The translations under genes and the position numbers were made by a program. 64,000 nt of DNA, taken from assembly GCF_014467055.1 (NCBI RefSeq), contig NZ_CP060696.1, positions 434,001-498,000 on the forward strand, in the 5' to 3' direction. Positions within the stretch are counted from its first letter, which is position 1. Each line of letters opens with the position of its first letter. Origin of the DNA: Caproicibacterium amylolyticum (GTDB lineage: Bacteria > Bacillota > Clostridia > Oscillospirales > Acutalibacteraceae). Under the pieces are notes generated by a model. It was not told the origin of the DNA. It saw only the letters and a list, made by a program, of their open reading frames with translations, and did no database searches. This document shows positions 1-8,174 of the stretch, piece by piece.

Positions 1-117
1 GAATTCGCCCCTTGACGGTTTGAAAAAGCGGACGTTTAAAGGTTTGGTGATACATAACAATTTTCCTCTCCAATTGCTCCTTGTATTATAGAGTAGTAGT
101 TATTAGAGCCCCTCTCC

Positions 118-207
118 AAGGGCTGTGCTACACTGTAATGGATGCTGTGGATTGGTATAATTCTCCTACCACCAGATGGTTTTAGAAAGGTTCCAACCAC
201 AGCCCTT
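118..207 (+). ncRNA. Candidate structured leader (possible bridge RNA) of the IS110 element
   Basis: AAGGGCTGTG at 118-127 and CACAGCCCTT at 198-207 are perfect reverse complements and would close a 70-base loop. A second, competing pairing is GCTGTGG at 144-150 with CCACAGC at 197-203. The region is non-coding and sits just upstream of the transposase. IS110-family elements are known to express a guide (bridge) RNA from this position. Assigning that role here is inference from position and foldability; the target- and donor-binding loops were not identified. Confidence 0.4.
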
Positions 208-319
208 TGCAGTTTTGTTAATCAGTTAAATACCGCCAGACGGTTTATGTAGAACAAGGTTACAAAGCAAAGCGTTCTGTGGATGCAGCATCACAATTTT
301 TACCGTCGGAGGTTTTGTT

Positions 320-1495
320 ATGATTTCTGTTGGAATTGATGTCGCCAAGGACAAGCACGACTGCTTCATCATCAACTCAGAAGGCGAAGTTCTTGCGGAT
401 GTTTTCACCATTCCAAACAACATGGATGGCTTTCAGCGCCTGCTGCAAAGGATTCGGGATTGCTCCTCGCCTCAGGACAAAATAAAAGTAGGGCTTGAGG
501 CAACCGGGCATTACAGCTACAACATCCTTGGGTTTCTTCTTAACAACGGTCTTCCCACCTATGTCTTGAACCCCTTGCACACCAACCTTTACCGGAAAAG
601 TCTCAGTCTCAGGAAGATGAAGACCGACCGAGTCGATGCGCGAACGATTGCAGCTATGCTTTTGTCCGATGTGAGCCTCAAGCTCTACACAGACACAGCA
701 TACCACAATGAGGAGTTAAAGTCACTGACGAGATACCGTTTTGACAAGGTGAAAGAGCGCGGAAGGCTCAAGCAGTCAATTGCCCGCTTGGTCTGCATCC
801 TGTTCCCTGAACTGGAAAAGCTGGTACCCACACTTCATATGGTCTCGGTCTACGCTCTGCTCGATGAGTTTCCTGGAGCAAAGCAGATTGCCAATGCGAA
901 CCTGACGCATTTGAAATCCGCGCTTTATAGCGCTTCCAAGGGCCGCTACGGTAGGGACAAAGCTGTCGAGATACGCGAGTCGGCCAGGACCTCGATTGGC
1001 TCCGTGATGCCGGCAAAGTCGCTGGAGTTACGGCATACCATCCGTCTTATCCGGGAACTGGACGAAGAGATTGATGAAATTGAAGCGGAGATTCAGCAGA
1101 TCATGGATGAACTGCACTCTCCCATTACGACGATTCCCGGCATTGGCTGCCGAATGGCTGCCATGATTCTCGCTGAGGTTGGCGACTTTTCCCGCTTTGA
1201 CTCTCCCGACAAGCTGCTGGCTTACGCAGGGCTTTCGCCTTCTACTTACCAATCCGGGCAACTTAAGAATTGTTATGCCCACATGGAGAAACGCGGCTCC
1301 AGATACCTGCGCTATGCCATCTTCAATGCCGCCAAGTATGTCTGTCTTTGGGACCCGACCTTTTCTGCCTATCTTGCAAAGAAACGGGCAGAAGGCAAGC
1401 ATTACAATGTTGCCATCTCTCATGCTGCCAAAAAGCTGGTACGCCTCATTTTCGCCTTAGAGAAATCCGGAGAGTCTTACCGCTTGTCAGCGTAA
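320..1495 (+). CDS. IS110-family transposase (DEDD/serine recombinase)
   Basis: This 391-residue protein has the two-domain layout of IS110 transposases. The N-terminal RuvC-like DEDD domain begins GIDVAKDKHD, and its likely acidic residues are D7, E60, D103 and D106 (in KTDRVDART). The C-terminal transposase_20 domain contains PGIGCRMAA, the stretch GLSPSTYQSG around residues 304-313 with the probable catalytic serine, and the RGSRYLR box. Length is close to the usual 330-430 residues and the frame is intact, so the element may be active. The ATG follows GGAGG at a normal distance. These enzymes use a bridge RNA to insert the element at a chosen site. The gene appears unrelated to the sugar-uptake genes downstream. 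Confidence 0.93.
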   Translation: MISVGIDVAKDKHDCFIINSEGEVLADVFTIPNNMDGFQRLLQRIRDCSSPQDKIKVGLEATGHYSYNILGFLLNNGLPTYVLNPLHTNLYRKSLSLRKMKTDRVDARTIAAMLLSDVSLKLYTDTAYHNEELKSLTRYRFDKVKERGRLKQSIARLVCILFPELEKLVPTLHMVSVYALLDEFPGAKQIANANLTHLKSALYSASKGRYGRDKAVEIRESARTSIGSVMPAKSLELRHTIRLIRELDEEIDEIEAEIQQIMDELHSPITTIPGIGCRMAAMILAEVGDFSRFDSPDKLLAYAGLSPSTYQSGQLKNCYAHMEKRGSRYLRYAIFNAAKYVCLWDPTFSAYLAKKRAEGKHYNVAISHAAKKLVRLIFALEKSGESYRLSA

Positions 1496-1863
1496 CTTTC
1501 ACTTGATAGTCTTTGCGGTACCCTGATGGGTCTCTGCTTTGCTATACCTTTTTGAGCCATCTGCTTTTTTGATCACCATCCTCAGTTTCGGGCTTGACTT
1601 TTAATAGTTAATCTTTCTATTGTAGCATGATTTCAAAGAAATCGGAATTCCTGTTTTACCCTTTTGCAAAAGAAGCAGAAAAAGTACATCTTACAGAGAA
1701 AAAATATATTATTTTTTTGCTTCCATGCAGAATGTGATAAGATAATGAATCATTTCTGTGCAAAAGTGCATTCAAATTTTCTTCTTCAAACGGTAAACTA
1801 AAAGCACAAACAAGCCGTACAGGAATCTTGTCCGGCGGCAATTAATGGGAGGTAATCAGAATT
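1496..1863 (+). other. Intergenic region after IS110 and upstream of importer 1
   Basis: This gap holds the undetermined right end of the IS110 element, an A/T-rich stretch near 1700-1720, a plausible promoter at 1717-1746, and a small GCCG/CGGC hairpin at about 1813-1840 just before the ribosome site of the binding-protein gene. I see no gene in it. Confidence 0.6.
1717..1746 (+). promoter_or_regulatory. Possible sigma-A promoter for importer 1
   Basis: TTGCTT at 1717-1722 and GATAAT at 1741-1746 are separated by 18 bases and lie about 115 bases before the binding-protein start. Both boxes are imperfect, so this is only a plausible assignment. Confidence 0.4.
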
Positions 1864-3216
1864 ATGAAGCACAACAGACTGCGCCGCACCACAGCGGTAA
1901 TTTTAACAGCAGCACTTGCTGTGGGTTCTTTGGCAGGCTGTGGAGCAAACACTGCCAGCTCATCTGCCAATGGTGCCGGCAGTACAGCGGGCAGCAGTGC
2001 CGCAACCAACGCAAAGGTGACCATCAAACTTGCCATGTGGGATAAAAGCAAAACGACATACTTGCAGCCGCTGTTTGACGCGTACACAAAAAAGCATCCA
2101 AATGTCAGCTTTAATGCGGTCGACCTTGGTTCTTCGGATTACATTACAGCGTTGACGACCCAGCTGGCGGGTGGTTCCAGTGATTTCGACGTGGTTTCTG
2201 TCAAGGATATTCCTAGTTACGTCAGTATGTCAAAGGCCGGGCAATTGGAGGATATGACGCAGACCATTGCAGACAACAGCCTTAAAGATGAGGACTTTGG
2301 CGGTGTGCTCAGCCAGATGAAGTACACAGACGGTAAAACTTATGCAATTCCGTTCCGCAATGACTTCTGGGTTATCTTTTACAACAAGAAGCTGCTTAAG
2401 GAAAAAGGTATTGAGCCGAGCAATGACCTGACCTTTGACCAGTACAACGAAATGGCAAAGAAGCTGACCAGTGGTTCCGGTAACAATAAGGTTTACGGCG
2501 ACTATTTCCATACCTGGCCCTCCACCGTGCAGCAGTTTGGCATTCTGGATGGAAAAAATACGATTTTAAATGGTCTTGAGGGCAAGGACTATACTTTCCT
2601 GAAGCCGTACTATGAGACGGTTCTGAAGCAGATGAAGGAGGGTACCTGCATGGATTACGCAACAGCAAAGTCTTCCTCCGTCCATTACAGCGGCGTGTTT
2701 GAAAATGGTCAGGCTGCTATGATTAATATCGGTGCCTGGTTCATCCCAACTTTGATTAACGACATCAACAGCGGCAAGGCAAATGAAGTAAAAGACAACT
2801 GGGGTATTATGAAGTACCCGCACCCCACCGGTGTTAAGGCAGGTACGACCATTGGTACTCTGACCAGCATGGCTGTTCCCACCAGCGCACCGAACAAGGA
2901 TGCCGCCAAGGACTTTGTTGCATTTGCAGCAAGCAAAGAGGGCGCAAAGGTTTTGGCAGCAAATGGTTCTTTCTCTGCTTACAAGGACCAAAGTGTTGTT
3001 GAAACATTGAAAAATATGAAGGGCTTCCCAGGAAGCGACAGCATCAGTGCAGAAGCGCTGAATGTAGAAAAGGCTTACCTGGAATTCCCGGTGACCCCGA
3101 ATGCCTCTGAACTGGACGGCCGCCTGACAGAATCTCATGATGCTATTATGACAAAGGCAAAAACGATTGACGAAGGACTTGCCCAGATGAAGAGTGATGC
3201 AGAGTCTTTGAAATAA
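1864..3216 (+). CDS. CUT1 sugar ABC transporter, lipoprotein substrate-binding protein
   Basis: This 450-residue protein starts with a basic N-terminus, a hydrophobic stretch and the lipobox LAGC with Cys26, so it should be a membrane-anchored lipoprotein on the outer face. A Ser/Ala-rich linker follows, then an SBP_bac_1-type fold starting VTIKLAMWDKSKTT. The motif PFRNDFWVIFYNKKLL and a late GTLTSMAVP segment are typical of carbohydrate-binding proteins. The ATG follows GGGAGG with an 8-base gap. It is the first gene of an operon with two permeases and a GH35 remnant, suggesting a galactoside-containing oligosaccharide as ligand, but the sugar cannot be read from the sequence. Confidence 0.92.
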   Translation: MKHNRLRRTTAVILTAALAVGSLAGCGANTASSSANGAGSTAGSSAATNAKVTIKLAMWDKSKTTYLQPLFDAYTKKHPNVSFNAVDLGSSDYITALTTQLAGGSSDFDVVSVKDIPSYVSMSKAGQLEDMTQTIADNSLKDEDFGGVLSQMKYTDGKTYAIPFRNDFWVIFYNKKLLKEKGIEPSNDLTFDQYNEMAKKLTSGSGNNKVYGDYFHTWPSTVQQFGILDGKNTILNGLEGKDYTFLKPYYETVLKQMKEGTCMDYATAKSSSVHYSGVFENGQAAMINIGAWFIPTLINDINSGKANEVKDNWGIMKYPHPTGVKAGTTIGTLTSMAVPTSAPNKDAAKDFVAFAASKEGAKVLAANGSFSAYKDQSVVETLKNMKGFPGSDSISAEALNVEKAYLEFPVTPNASELDGRLTESHDAIMTKAKTIDEGLAQMKSDAESLK

Positions 3217-3232
3217 GATTTTTTAAAGTCAT

Positions 3233-3289
3233 AAAAATGTGCGGACTGGTGTGGACACAATGTCTGTCCGCTCCGGCTCCGCATTTTTT
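3233..3289 (+). terminator. Attenuator-like hairpin between binding protein and permeases
   Basis: AAAAATGTGCGGA and TCCGCATTTTTT form a stem with an A-run on one side and a T-run on the other, and GCGGAC/GTCCGC gives an alternative inner pairing. It lies between genes of one operon, so it probably acts as a partial terminator or an mRNA-stabilising hairpin that favours the binding-protein message. Confidence 0.65.
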
Positions 3290-3323
3290 GCGCCGGGTAT
3301 CGAGAATAAAGGAGGAAGATAGA

Positions 3324-4241
3324 ATGATGGCTGCTGCATCGAAGGGAAAACAAATTAAAGCAGTTAGTTCCCGCCAAAGAAAAATTCGGAACAATCTGAT
3401 TGCATACAGCTTTATTGCGCCGAACTTTATCGGCTTTGCCGTGCTGACTTTGGTACCGATTATCGCTGCGGTAGGGCTTAGCTTTGCCAGTTGGAACGGT
3501 TCCACAAAGCTGGAGTGGGTGGGTTTGCAGAACTACGCAAGGCTGTTTACTGACCGTATTTTCAAGCAGAGCTTTGTCAATACGCTGATTTATTCCGCTG
3601 CGACTGTGCCGCTTACGATTATTGCATCGCTGCTGCTTGCAATTTTGCTGAATCAAAAAATTGCAGCACGAAATTTTTTCCGTACAGTCAGTTTTTTCCC
3701 ATACGTTGCTTCCATGGTTGCGGTTGCGGCAGTTTGGAATGCTCTGTTTGACCCGAATAAGGGTATGGTGAACCAAATGCTGATGGGACTAAGCATCCAG
3801 AATCCACCGCGGTGGATTGCGGATCCGCACTGGGCTATGGTGGACATTATCCTGTTCAGCGTCTGGAAGATGATGGGTTACTACATGGTCATTTATCTTG
3901 CTGGGCTGCAGGGCATTAACCCGGAGCTTTACGAGGCCGCCGGACTGGATGGTGCGAATGGGTGGCAGAAGTTCCGGTATGTAACACTTCCGCAGCTTTC
4001 CAGTACTACATTCTTTGTCTTGATGATGGTTGTAATTCAGTGCTTTAAGGTGTATGACATTGTATTTATGATTACCCAGGGCGGCCCTGGCACCTCAACT
4101 TATGTGCTGGTTTACGACATCTATCAGGTAGCATTTAAAGAGCTGCGGTACGGCTATGCCAGTGCGATTTCCATGGTGCTGTTTGCTTTGGTTCTAATAA
4201 TTACAATATTACAGTTCCACATTGAAAAGCGGAAGAAATAA
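3324..4241 (+). CDS. CUT1 ABC transporter permease, MalF/UgpA-like
   Basis: This 305-residue membrane protein has about six hydrophobic segments (the first is LIAYSFIAPNFIGFAVLTL) and the permease loop motif YEAAGLDGANGWQKF, where the cytoplasmic ATPase docks. The sequence continues with ITQGGPGTSTYVL, usual in MalF-type subunits. The frame stays open further upstream, to 3237, but the ATG at 3324 follows a strong GGAGGA at 3311-3316, so that start is chosen. It forms a heterodimeric channel with the next gene. No ATPase gene is present in the operon. Confidence 0.93.
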   Translation: MMAAASKGKQIKAVSSRQRKIRNNLIAYSFIAPNFIGFAVLTLVPIIAAVGLSFASWNGSTKLEWVGLQNYARLFTDRIFKQSFVNTLIYSAATVPLTIIASLLLAILLNQKIAARNFFRTVSFFPYVASMVAVAAVWNALFDPNKGMVNQMLMGLSIQNPPRWIADPHWAMVDIILFSVWKMMGYYMVIYLAGLQGINPELYEAAGLDGANGWQKFRYVTLPQLSSTTFFVLMMVVIQCFKVYDIVFMITQGGPGTSTYVLVYDIYQVAFKELRYGYASAISMVLFALVLIITILQFHIEKRKK

Positions 4242-4261
4242 ACAGGAAAGGAGATGATTTC

Positions 4262-5125
4262 ATGGCAAACCCCACAGCACTGACACTGGCCGGCAAAAAG
4301 CGCCGCAAAGTAACGCCCGGCAGAGTGGTTACCTATATACTGTTGATTCTGCTGGCATTGGTTATGCTGGTTCCATTTGTCTGGATGCTCAGCGCTTCTT
4401 TTAAGCTGAACAAAGATGTTTTTACATTTCCGATTCAGTGGATTCCCAAAGAGCCGCGTCCGCAGAATTATATTGATATCTGGCAGCAAATACCGCTGCT
4501 GAAGTTTATTGGGAACACAGCGTATATTACAGTAGTTGTTACCCTGCTGCAACTTTTTACCTCCAGTTTTGCAGCTTATGCTTTTGCAAAGCTGCATTTT
4601 CCGGGACGGGACATTTTATTTGTTATGTACATTGCAACGATTGCAGTTCCTTGGCAGAGCTACATGGTGCCGCAGTTCATGATGCTGCGTTCTTGGCATC
4701 TGAACGATACGCATTTGGCCATTATTTTGCTGCAGGCTTTCACGGCGTTTGGTGTATTCATGATGCGGCAGTTTTACGACGGCATTCCGGATGAACTGTG
4801 TGAAGCCGCTAGAATTGACGGCCTTTCAGAGTACGGGATTTGGGCAAAAATTATGCTGCCGCTTTCCAAGCCGGCAATTTCCACTTTGACAATTTTTACT
4901 TTTGTCGGTACTTGGAACGACTTTCTGGGGCCGCTCATTTATTTGACAACGGAAAGCAAAAAGACCATTCAGATTGGTCTGCGAATGTTCATTTCTCAGT
5001 ATTCAGCGGAATATGGACTCATTATGGCAGGTTCGGTAGTTGTGCTGATTCCGGTATTGATTGTTTTCCTTGCTTTACAGAAGTATTTTGTGCAGGGCAT
5101 TGCAACCAGTGGAATGAAAGGCTGA
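4262..5125 (+). CDS. CUT1 ABC transporter permease, MalG/UgpE-like
   Basis: This 287-residue integral membrane protein is the second channel subunit of importer 1. It starts with a short basic tail and a first membrane span at about residues 24-46, and carries the EAA loop CEAARIDGLSEYGIW followed by IMLPLSKP. The C-terminus KYFVQGIATSGMKG is the classic end of MalG-type permeases. The ATG is preceded by GGAAAGGAGATG. The stop codon lies only 13 bases before the truncated GH35 frame, so a deletion has brought the permease end next to the middle of a glycosidase gene. Confidence 0.94.
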   Translation: MANPTALTLAGKKRRKVTPGRVVTYILLILLALVMLVPFVWMLSASFKLNKDVFTFPIQWIPKEPRPQNYIDIWQQIPLLKFIGNTAYITVVVTLLQLFTSSFAAYAFAKLHFPGRDILFVMYIATIAVPWQSYMVPQFMMLRSWHLNDTHLAIILLQAFTAFGVFMMRQFYDGIPDELCEAARIDGLSEYGIWAKIMLPLSKPAISTLTIFTFVGTWNDFLGPLIYLTTESKKTIQIGLRMFISQYSAEYGLIMAGSVVVLIPVLIVFLALQKYFVQGIATSGMKG

Positions 5126-5138
5126 CACTTTTGATTAG

Positions 5139-6299
5139 CGCAGTACGGCGGCACTGGCACTGAGCAAAATTGGCTCAGGCGCAAATCTGCTTGGGTATTA
5201 CATGTATCACGGCGGAACAAATCCATTGGGGAAGTATTCTACACTGCAGGAGTCTAAAGCAACCGGTTCCTATACAGATGTACCGGTTTTGTCCTATGAT
5301 TTCCAGGCACCGGTTGGCGAGTACGGGGAACTGCATCCAAGTTACCGAAAGCTGAAAGTCCTGCACCTGTTTTTGCAGGAATTTGGTGATTTGCTGGCGC
5401 CTTCCGAGTGCACTTTTCCAAAGAATATGGTGGTGGATTCGGCGGACACACATTCCTTGCGGTTTTCTGTGCGGCACAACAGCAGCTTTAATGGCGGTTT
5501 TTTAATTGTCAATAATCATCAGCGCCTGCGGCAGATGGAATCTCATACTGTTCAATTTCAACTGCAGCTGGGAGAACAAACGATAACTTTTCCGCAAATG
5601 CAATTTGAAAACCATGATTTTGGAATTTACCCTTACAATTTACCGCTTGGAAATACGGTGCTGGAGTCCTGCAATGCACAGCTGCTGTGCCGGCTGGGAC
5701 AAAGCTATGTTTTTGTCTGTCAGGAGAAACCAGTGTTTCGTTTTAGCTGCGGCAGTGTGCCGACTCTCGTCCTTACACCAGAGCAGGCGGAAAATGCGTG
5801 GAAGTTTGGTGAAAAACTTTATTTAACAGCTGGGGAACTTTATAGAGAGAAGAATACTCTGCGTCTGACAACAGAACATACAGAGGAATCGATTGAAATT
5901 CTGCCGGAGCACATAAAATGGACAGTCAAATTTCCAAAGAAGCAGTTTTCATGCAGTATTCAGCCGCATTCAGAGCAAGCAGCGCACAGCGAGTATTTTC
6001 TTCAGCTGCAAGTGACGCCGGATAAGGAATGTCTGGATGCAATTTTAAACATAGAGTTTACAGGTGGACGTGCGGAATTGTATAATGAAGCAGGAGATTT
6101 GATGGCTGACTGGTTTGCATTGGGCAAGCCCTGGCGAGTCAGTCTGCGTCGTCTTGGATTTCCACAAAAGATAATTTTGAAAATCTTTAAGGATACACAG
6201 CCGGTTTACTATGAATATGCGCAGGAAAGCACCCCCCGGCTGCTTCGGGCAGAAATCTGCCCGAAATACACGGTGCTGCTGCCGGAAAATTTGGTTTAA
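5139..6299 (+). pseudogene. Headless GH35 beta-galactosidase remnant
   Basis: The frame is open for 386 codons but has no recognisable start. Its first residues include SKIGSGANLLGYYMYHGGTN, continuing NPLGKYSTLQ, a stretch that lies inside the catalytic barrel of long clostridial GH35-type beta-galactosidases. The rest corresponds to the accessory beta-sandwich part (FPKNMVVDSADTHSLRFSVR and onward). The front half with the catalytic glutamates, expected to be 350-400 residues, is missing. An in-frame TAG at 5136-5138 closes the frame upstream, and the ATG at 5202 has no ribosome site and lies inside a conserved motif. The remaining 1.1 kb has no stop or frameshift, so the deletion may be recent. 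It is inferred to have cut out the region between the permease and the middle of the enzyme gene. Confidence 0.82.
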
Positions 6300-6326
6300 A
6301 GTGATTTGTACAGAAAGAGCGGTGCT

Positions 6327-8174
6327 ATGAAAGTCATACTGGGAAAACAGAAAAAGGTACGGCAGAAAACGGATTACGAGCAGGGAAACAAAAGTCTGCG
6401 CATGAAAATTTTTATGCTGAACCTGGCGGTAGTAATGAGCGCGCTTTTTCTGTTTTGCGGCATCTTTTTGCGGGTGACTACCAGTAAGCTGCAGAGCGAA
6501 ACCCTGCAGTCTGCGCAGGCTGCGCTGAATCAGGCGGGAGTCATGATGGAAGAGCAGACGCAGGCCTTTCGCAGCAGTGCAGATTCCCTGTCATTAGACG
6601 AAGCAAATGTCAGTTTGCTGAATCAGGACAATATGGAACGTTACCGTTCGGTTGTGAACTGGAATCAGGATTATGTGCTGCTGAAAAAACGAATCGCGGG
6701 GCTGCTGTTTCGCTCCAATATCAGTGACGTTAAAATTGTTACGCAAAATGCGGTTTCAATGTATGAAACAGGATCAATTATTTCCTTTGACAGTGTAAAA
6801 AACACGCAGTGGTACAAACAGGTTTCTGCTTCAAAGTCCGCGTACATTTGGTCGAAATATTCTTCACTTTTTTCCGGCGAGAGTGATGATGAAATGCTTC
6901 TTTTTACACGGAATCTGCCATACGAGTATCCAAATTACAAGACTTTTTACGTTGGCTGTGTCAAAAAAGATAATTTTAAGGGATTGCTTTCTGCCGGTAC
7001 AGCGGATAAATATACGTCTTATTATGTGGTGAACTCTGAGAATGAAATCCTTTTGAGCAGCCAGACAGCAGTACCGCAGAAGGATCTTGACCGGATTCTC
7101 AGCTGGATACAAATGCGGTACAGTCACTCAGAACAGCCGATTTCGGTACAGCCAATGAAAATAGAAAACCGCCAATATTTTGTTGGTTCGCAGCCGATTC
7201 ACAATACGGATTTAAAGCTCGTCTGCACTTCTTCGTTTTATGCCAAACAGGGAGACACTATTCAGAAAAATATTTTTTCCATGGGGCTCATTGCAGTCGT
7301 GGTACTGCCGCTGGTTTTGCTGTTTTCCTTGCTGATTTCCCGCTCAATTACGAAGCCGCTTGAAAAGTTGAAAGAAAACATGATGATTGTCAGTGAGGGC
7401 AACTTTGACGTGCCGGTTGTTCCGCCTTCTTCTGACCGCGAGGTGCACGCACTCACGCGATGCTTCAATTATATGCTGTTCAAAATTTCAGATTTGCTTG
7501 AAAAACAGTACAATTACGGCAAACGTATCAAAGAATTAGAGGTAAAATCACTGCAGGCACAGATCAATCCGCATTTCCTCTATAATACACTGGACCTTAT
7601 CAAGTGGAAAGCAATCAAATACGGCGACAATGATGCGCAGAACCTGATTACCGCACTTTCCGACTATTACCGCCGGGGGCTGAGCAAAGGCGCGGATGTT
7701 GTTACACTCCAGTCTGAGATTGAACACGTGACTTCCTACGTTTATATTCAAAATATGCGGTTTGACAACTGCATCAAACTGCAGTGCGTGACAGATGAAG
7801 AAAGCAGGGCTTGTTTGCTGCCAAAACTTACTTTACAGCCATTGGTTGAAAACGCAATTACACACGGCATTCTGGAAACCGAATCCGGCGAAGGCACGGT
7901 ACTGATTAAAACCTTTCATGAAGGGGATGTGCTGTATATCGCCGTGGCAGATGACGGCTGCGGCATGCCGGAAGAGAAGGCACAGCATATTTTTGAATGT
8001 GCACAGTCCAGCCCGGTCACGGGTTCCGGCTATGGCCTGCGAAACATTAATGAGCGCATTCGGCTTGCTTATGGGGAAGAATTCGGTTTGTCTTTTCTCA
8101 GCTTTCCGCAAAGAGGAACTGCGGCGATTCTGAAGCTGCCGTTTCAAATGAAAAAGGAGGAGAAGCATGTATAA
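6327..8174 (+). CDS. LytS/YesM-type sensor histidine kinase
   Basis: This is a membrane sensor of about 615 residues. A span at roughly residues 24-45 is followed by a 270-residue extracellular sensing region (Cache-like), a second span near 315-337 (GLIAVVVLPLVLLFSLLIS), a HAMP linker, and the His_kinase domain with LQAQINPHFLYNTL, where His416 is the expected phospho-acceptor. The ATPase part shows ENAITHGI, ADDGCGMP and GYGLRNINERI. The frame extends to a TTG at 6306, but the ATG at 6327 is the better start. The gene overlaps the response regulator by 8 bases, so the two are co-translated. Being next to importer 1, it likely senses that sugar or its binding protein. Confidence 0.92.
   Translation: MKVILGKQKKVRQKTDYEQGNKSLRMKIFMLNLAVVMSALFLFCGIFLRVTTSKLQSETLQSAQAALNQAGVMMEEQTQAFRSSADSLSLDEANVSLLNQDNMERYRSVVNWNQDYVLLKKRIAGLLFRSNISDVKIVTQNAVSMYETGSIISFDSVKNTQWYKQVSASKSAYIWSKYSSLFSGESDDEMLLFTRNLPYEYPNYKTFYVGCVKKDNFKGLLSAGTADKYTSYYVVNSENEILLSSQTAVPQKDLDRILSWIQMRYSHSEQPISVQPMKIENRQYFVGSQPIHNTDLKLVCTSSFYAKQGDTIQKNIFSMGLIAVVVLPLVLLFSLLISRSITKPLEKLKENMMIVSEGNFDVPVVPPSSDREVHALTRCFNYMLFKISDLLEKQYNYGKRIKELEVKSLQAQINPHFLYNTLDLIKWKAIKYGDNDAQNLITALSDYYRRGLSKGADVVTLQSEIEHVTSYVYIQNMRFDNCIKLQCVTDEESRACLLPKLTLQPLVENAITHGILETESGEGTVLIKTFHEGDVLYIAVADDGCGMPEEKAQHIFECAQSSPVTGSGYGLRNINERIRLAYGEEFGLSFLSFPQRGTAAILKLPFQMKKEEKHV

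Larger units (their letters stand above)
1..1560 (+). mobile_element. IS110-family insertion sequence, ends not resolved
   Basis: A complete IS110-type transposase gene lies in this stretch, preceded by about 200 bases of non-coding DNA with strong pairing potential. IS110-group elements usually lack terminal inverted repeats and keep a long non-coding left end, which fits what is seen. I could not find the exact ends or a target duplication, so the limits given are the outermost plausible ones. Confidence 0.6.

Noticed and set aside
1..13. GAATTCGCCCCTT resembles the TA-cloning vector junction GAATTCGCCCTT.
   Set aside because: It has one extra C, and the following bases continue as ordinary non-coding IS110 flank. 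A chance match at the window edge is more likely than vector carry-over, though it deserves a glance in the full contig.
5202..6299. ATG at 5202 as the start of an independent 365-residue gene.
   Set aside because: It lies inside a conserved GH35 motif, has no ribosome site, and the frame continues upstream with further family sequence, so it is an internal Met of a truncated gene.
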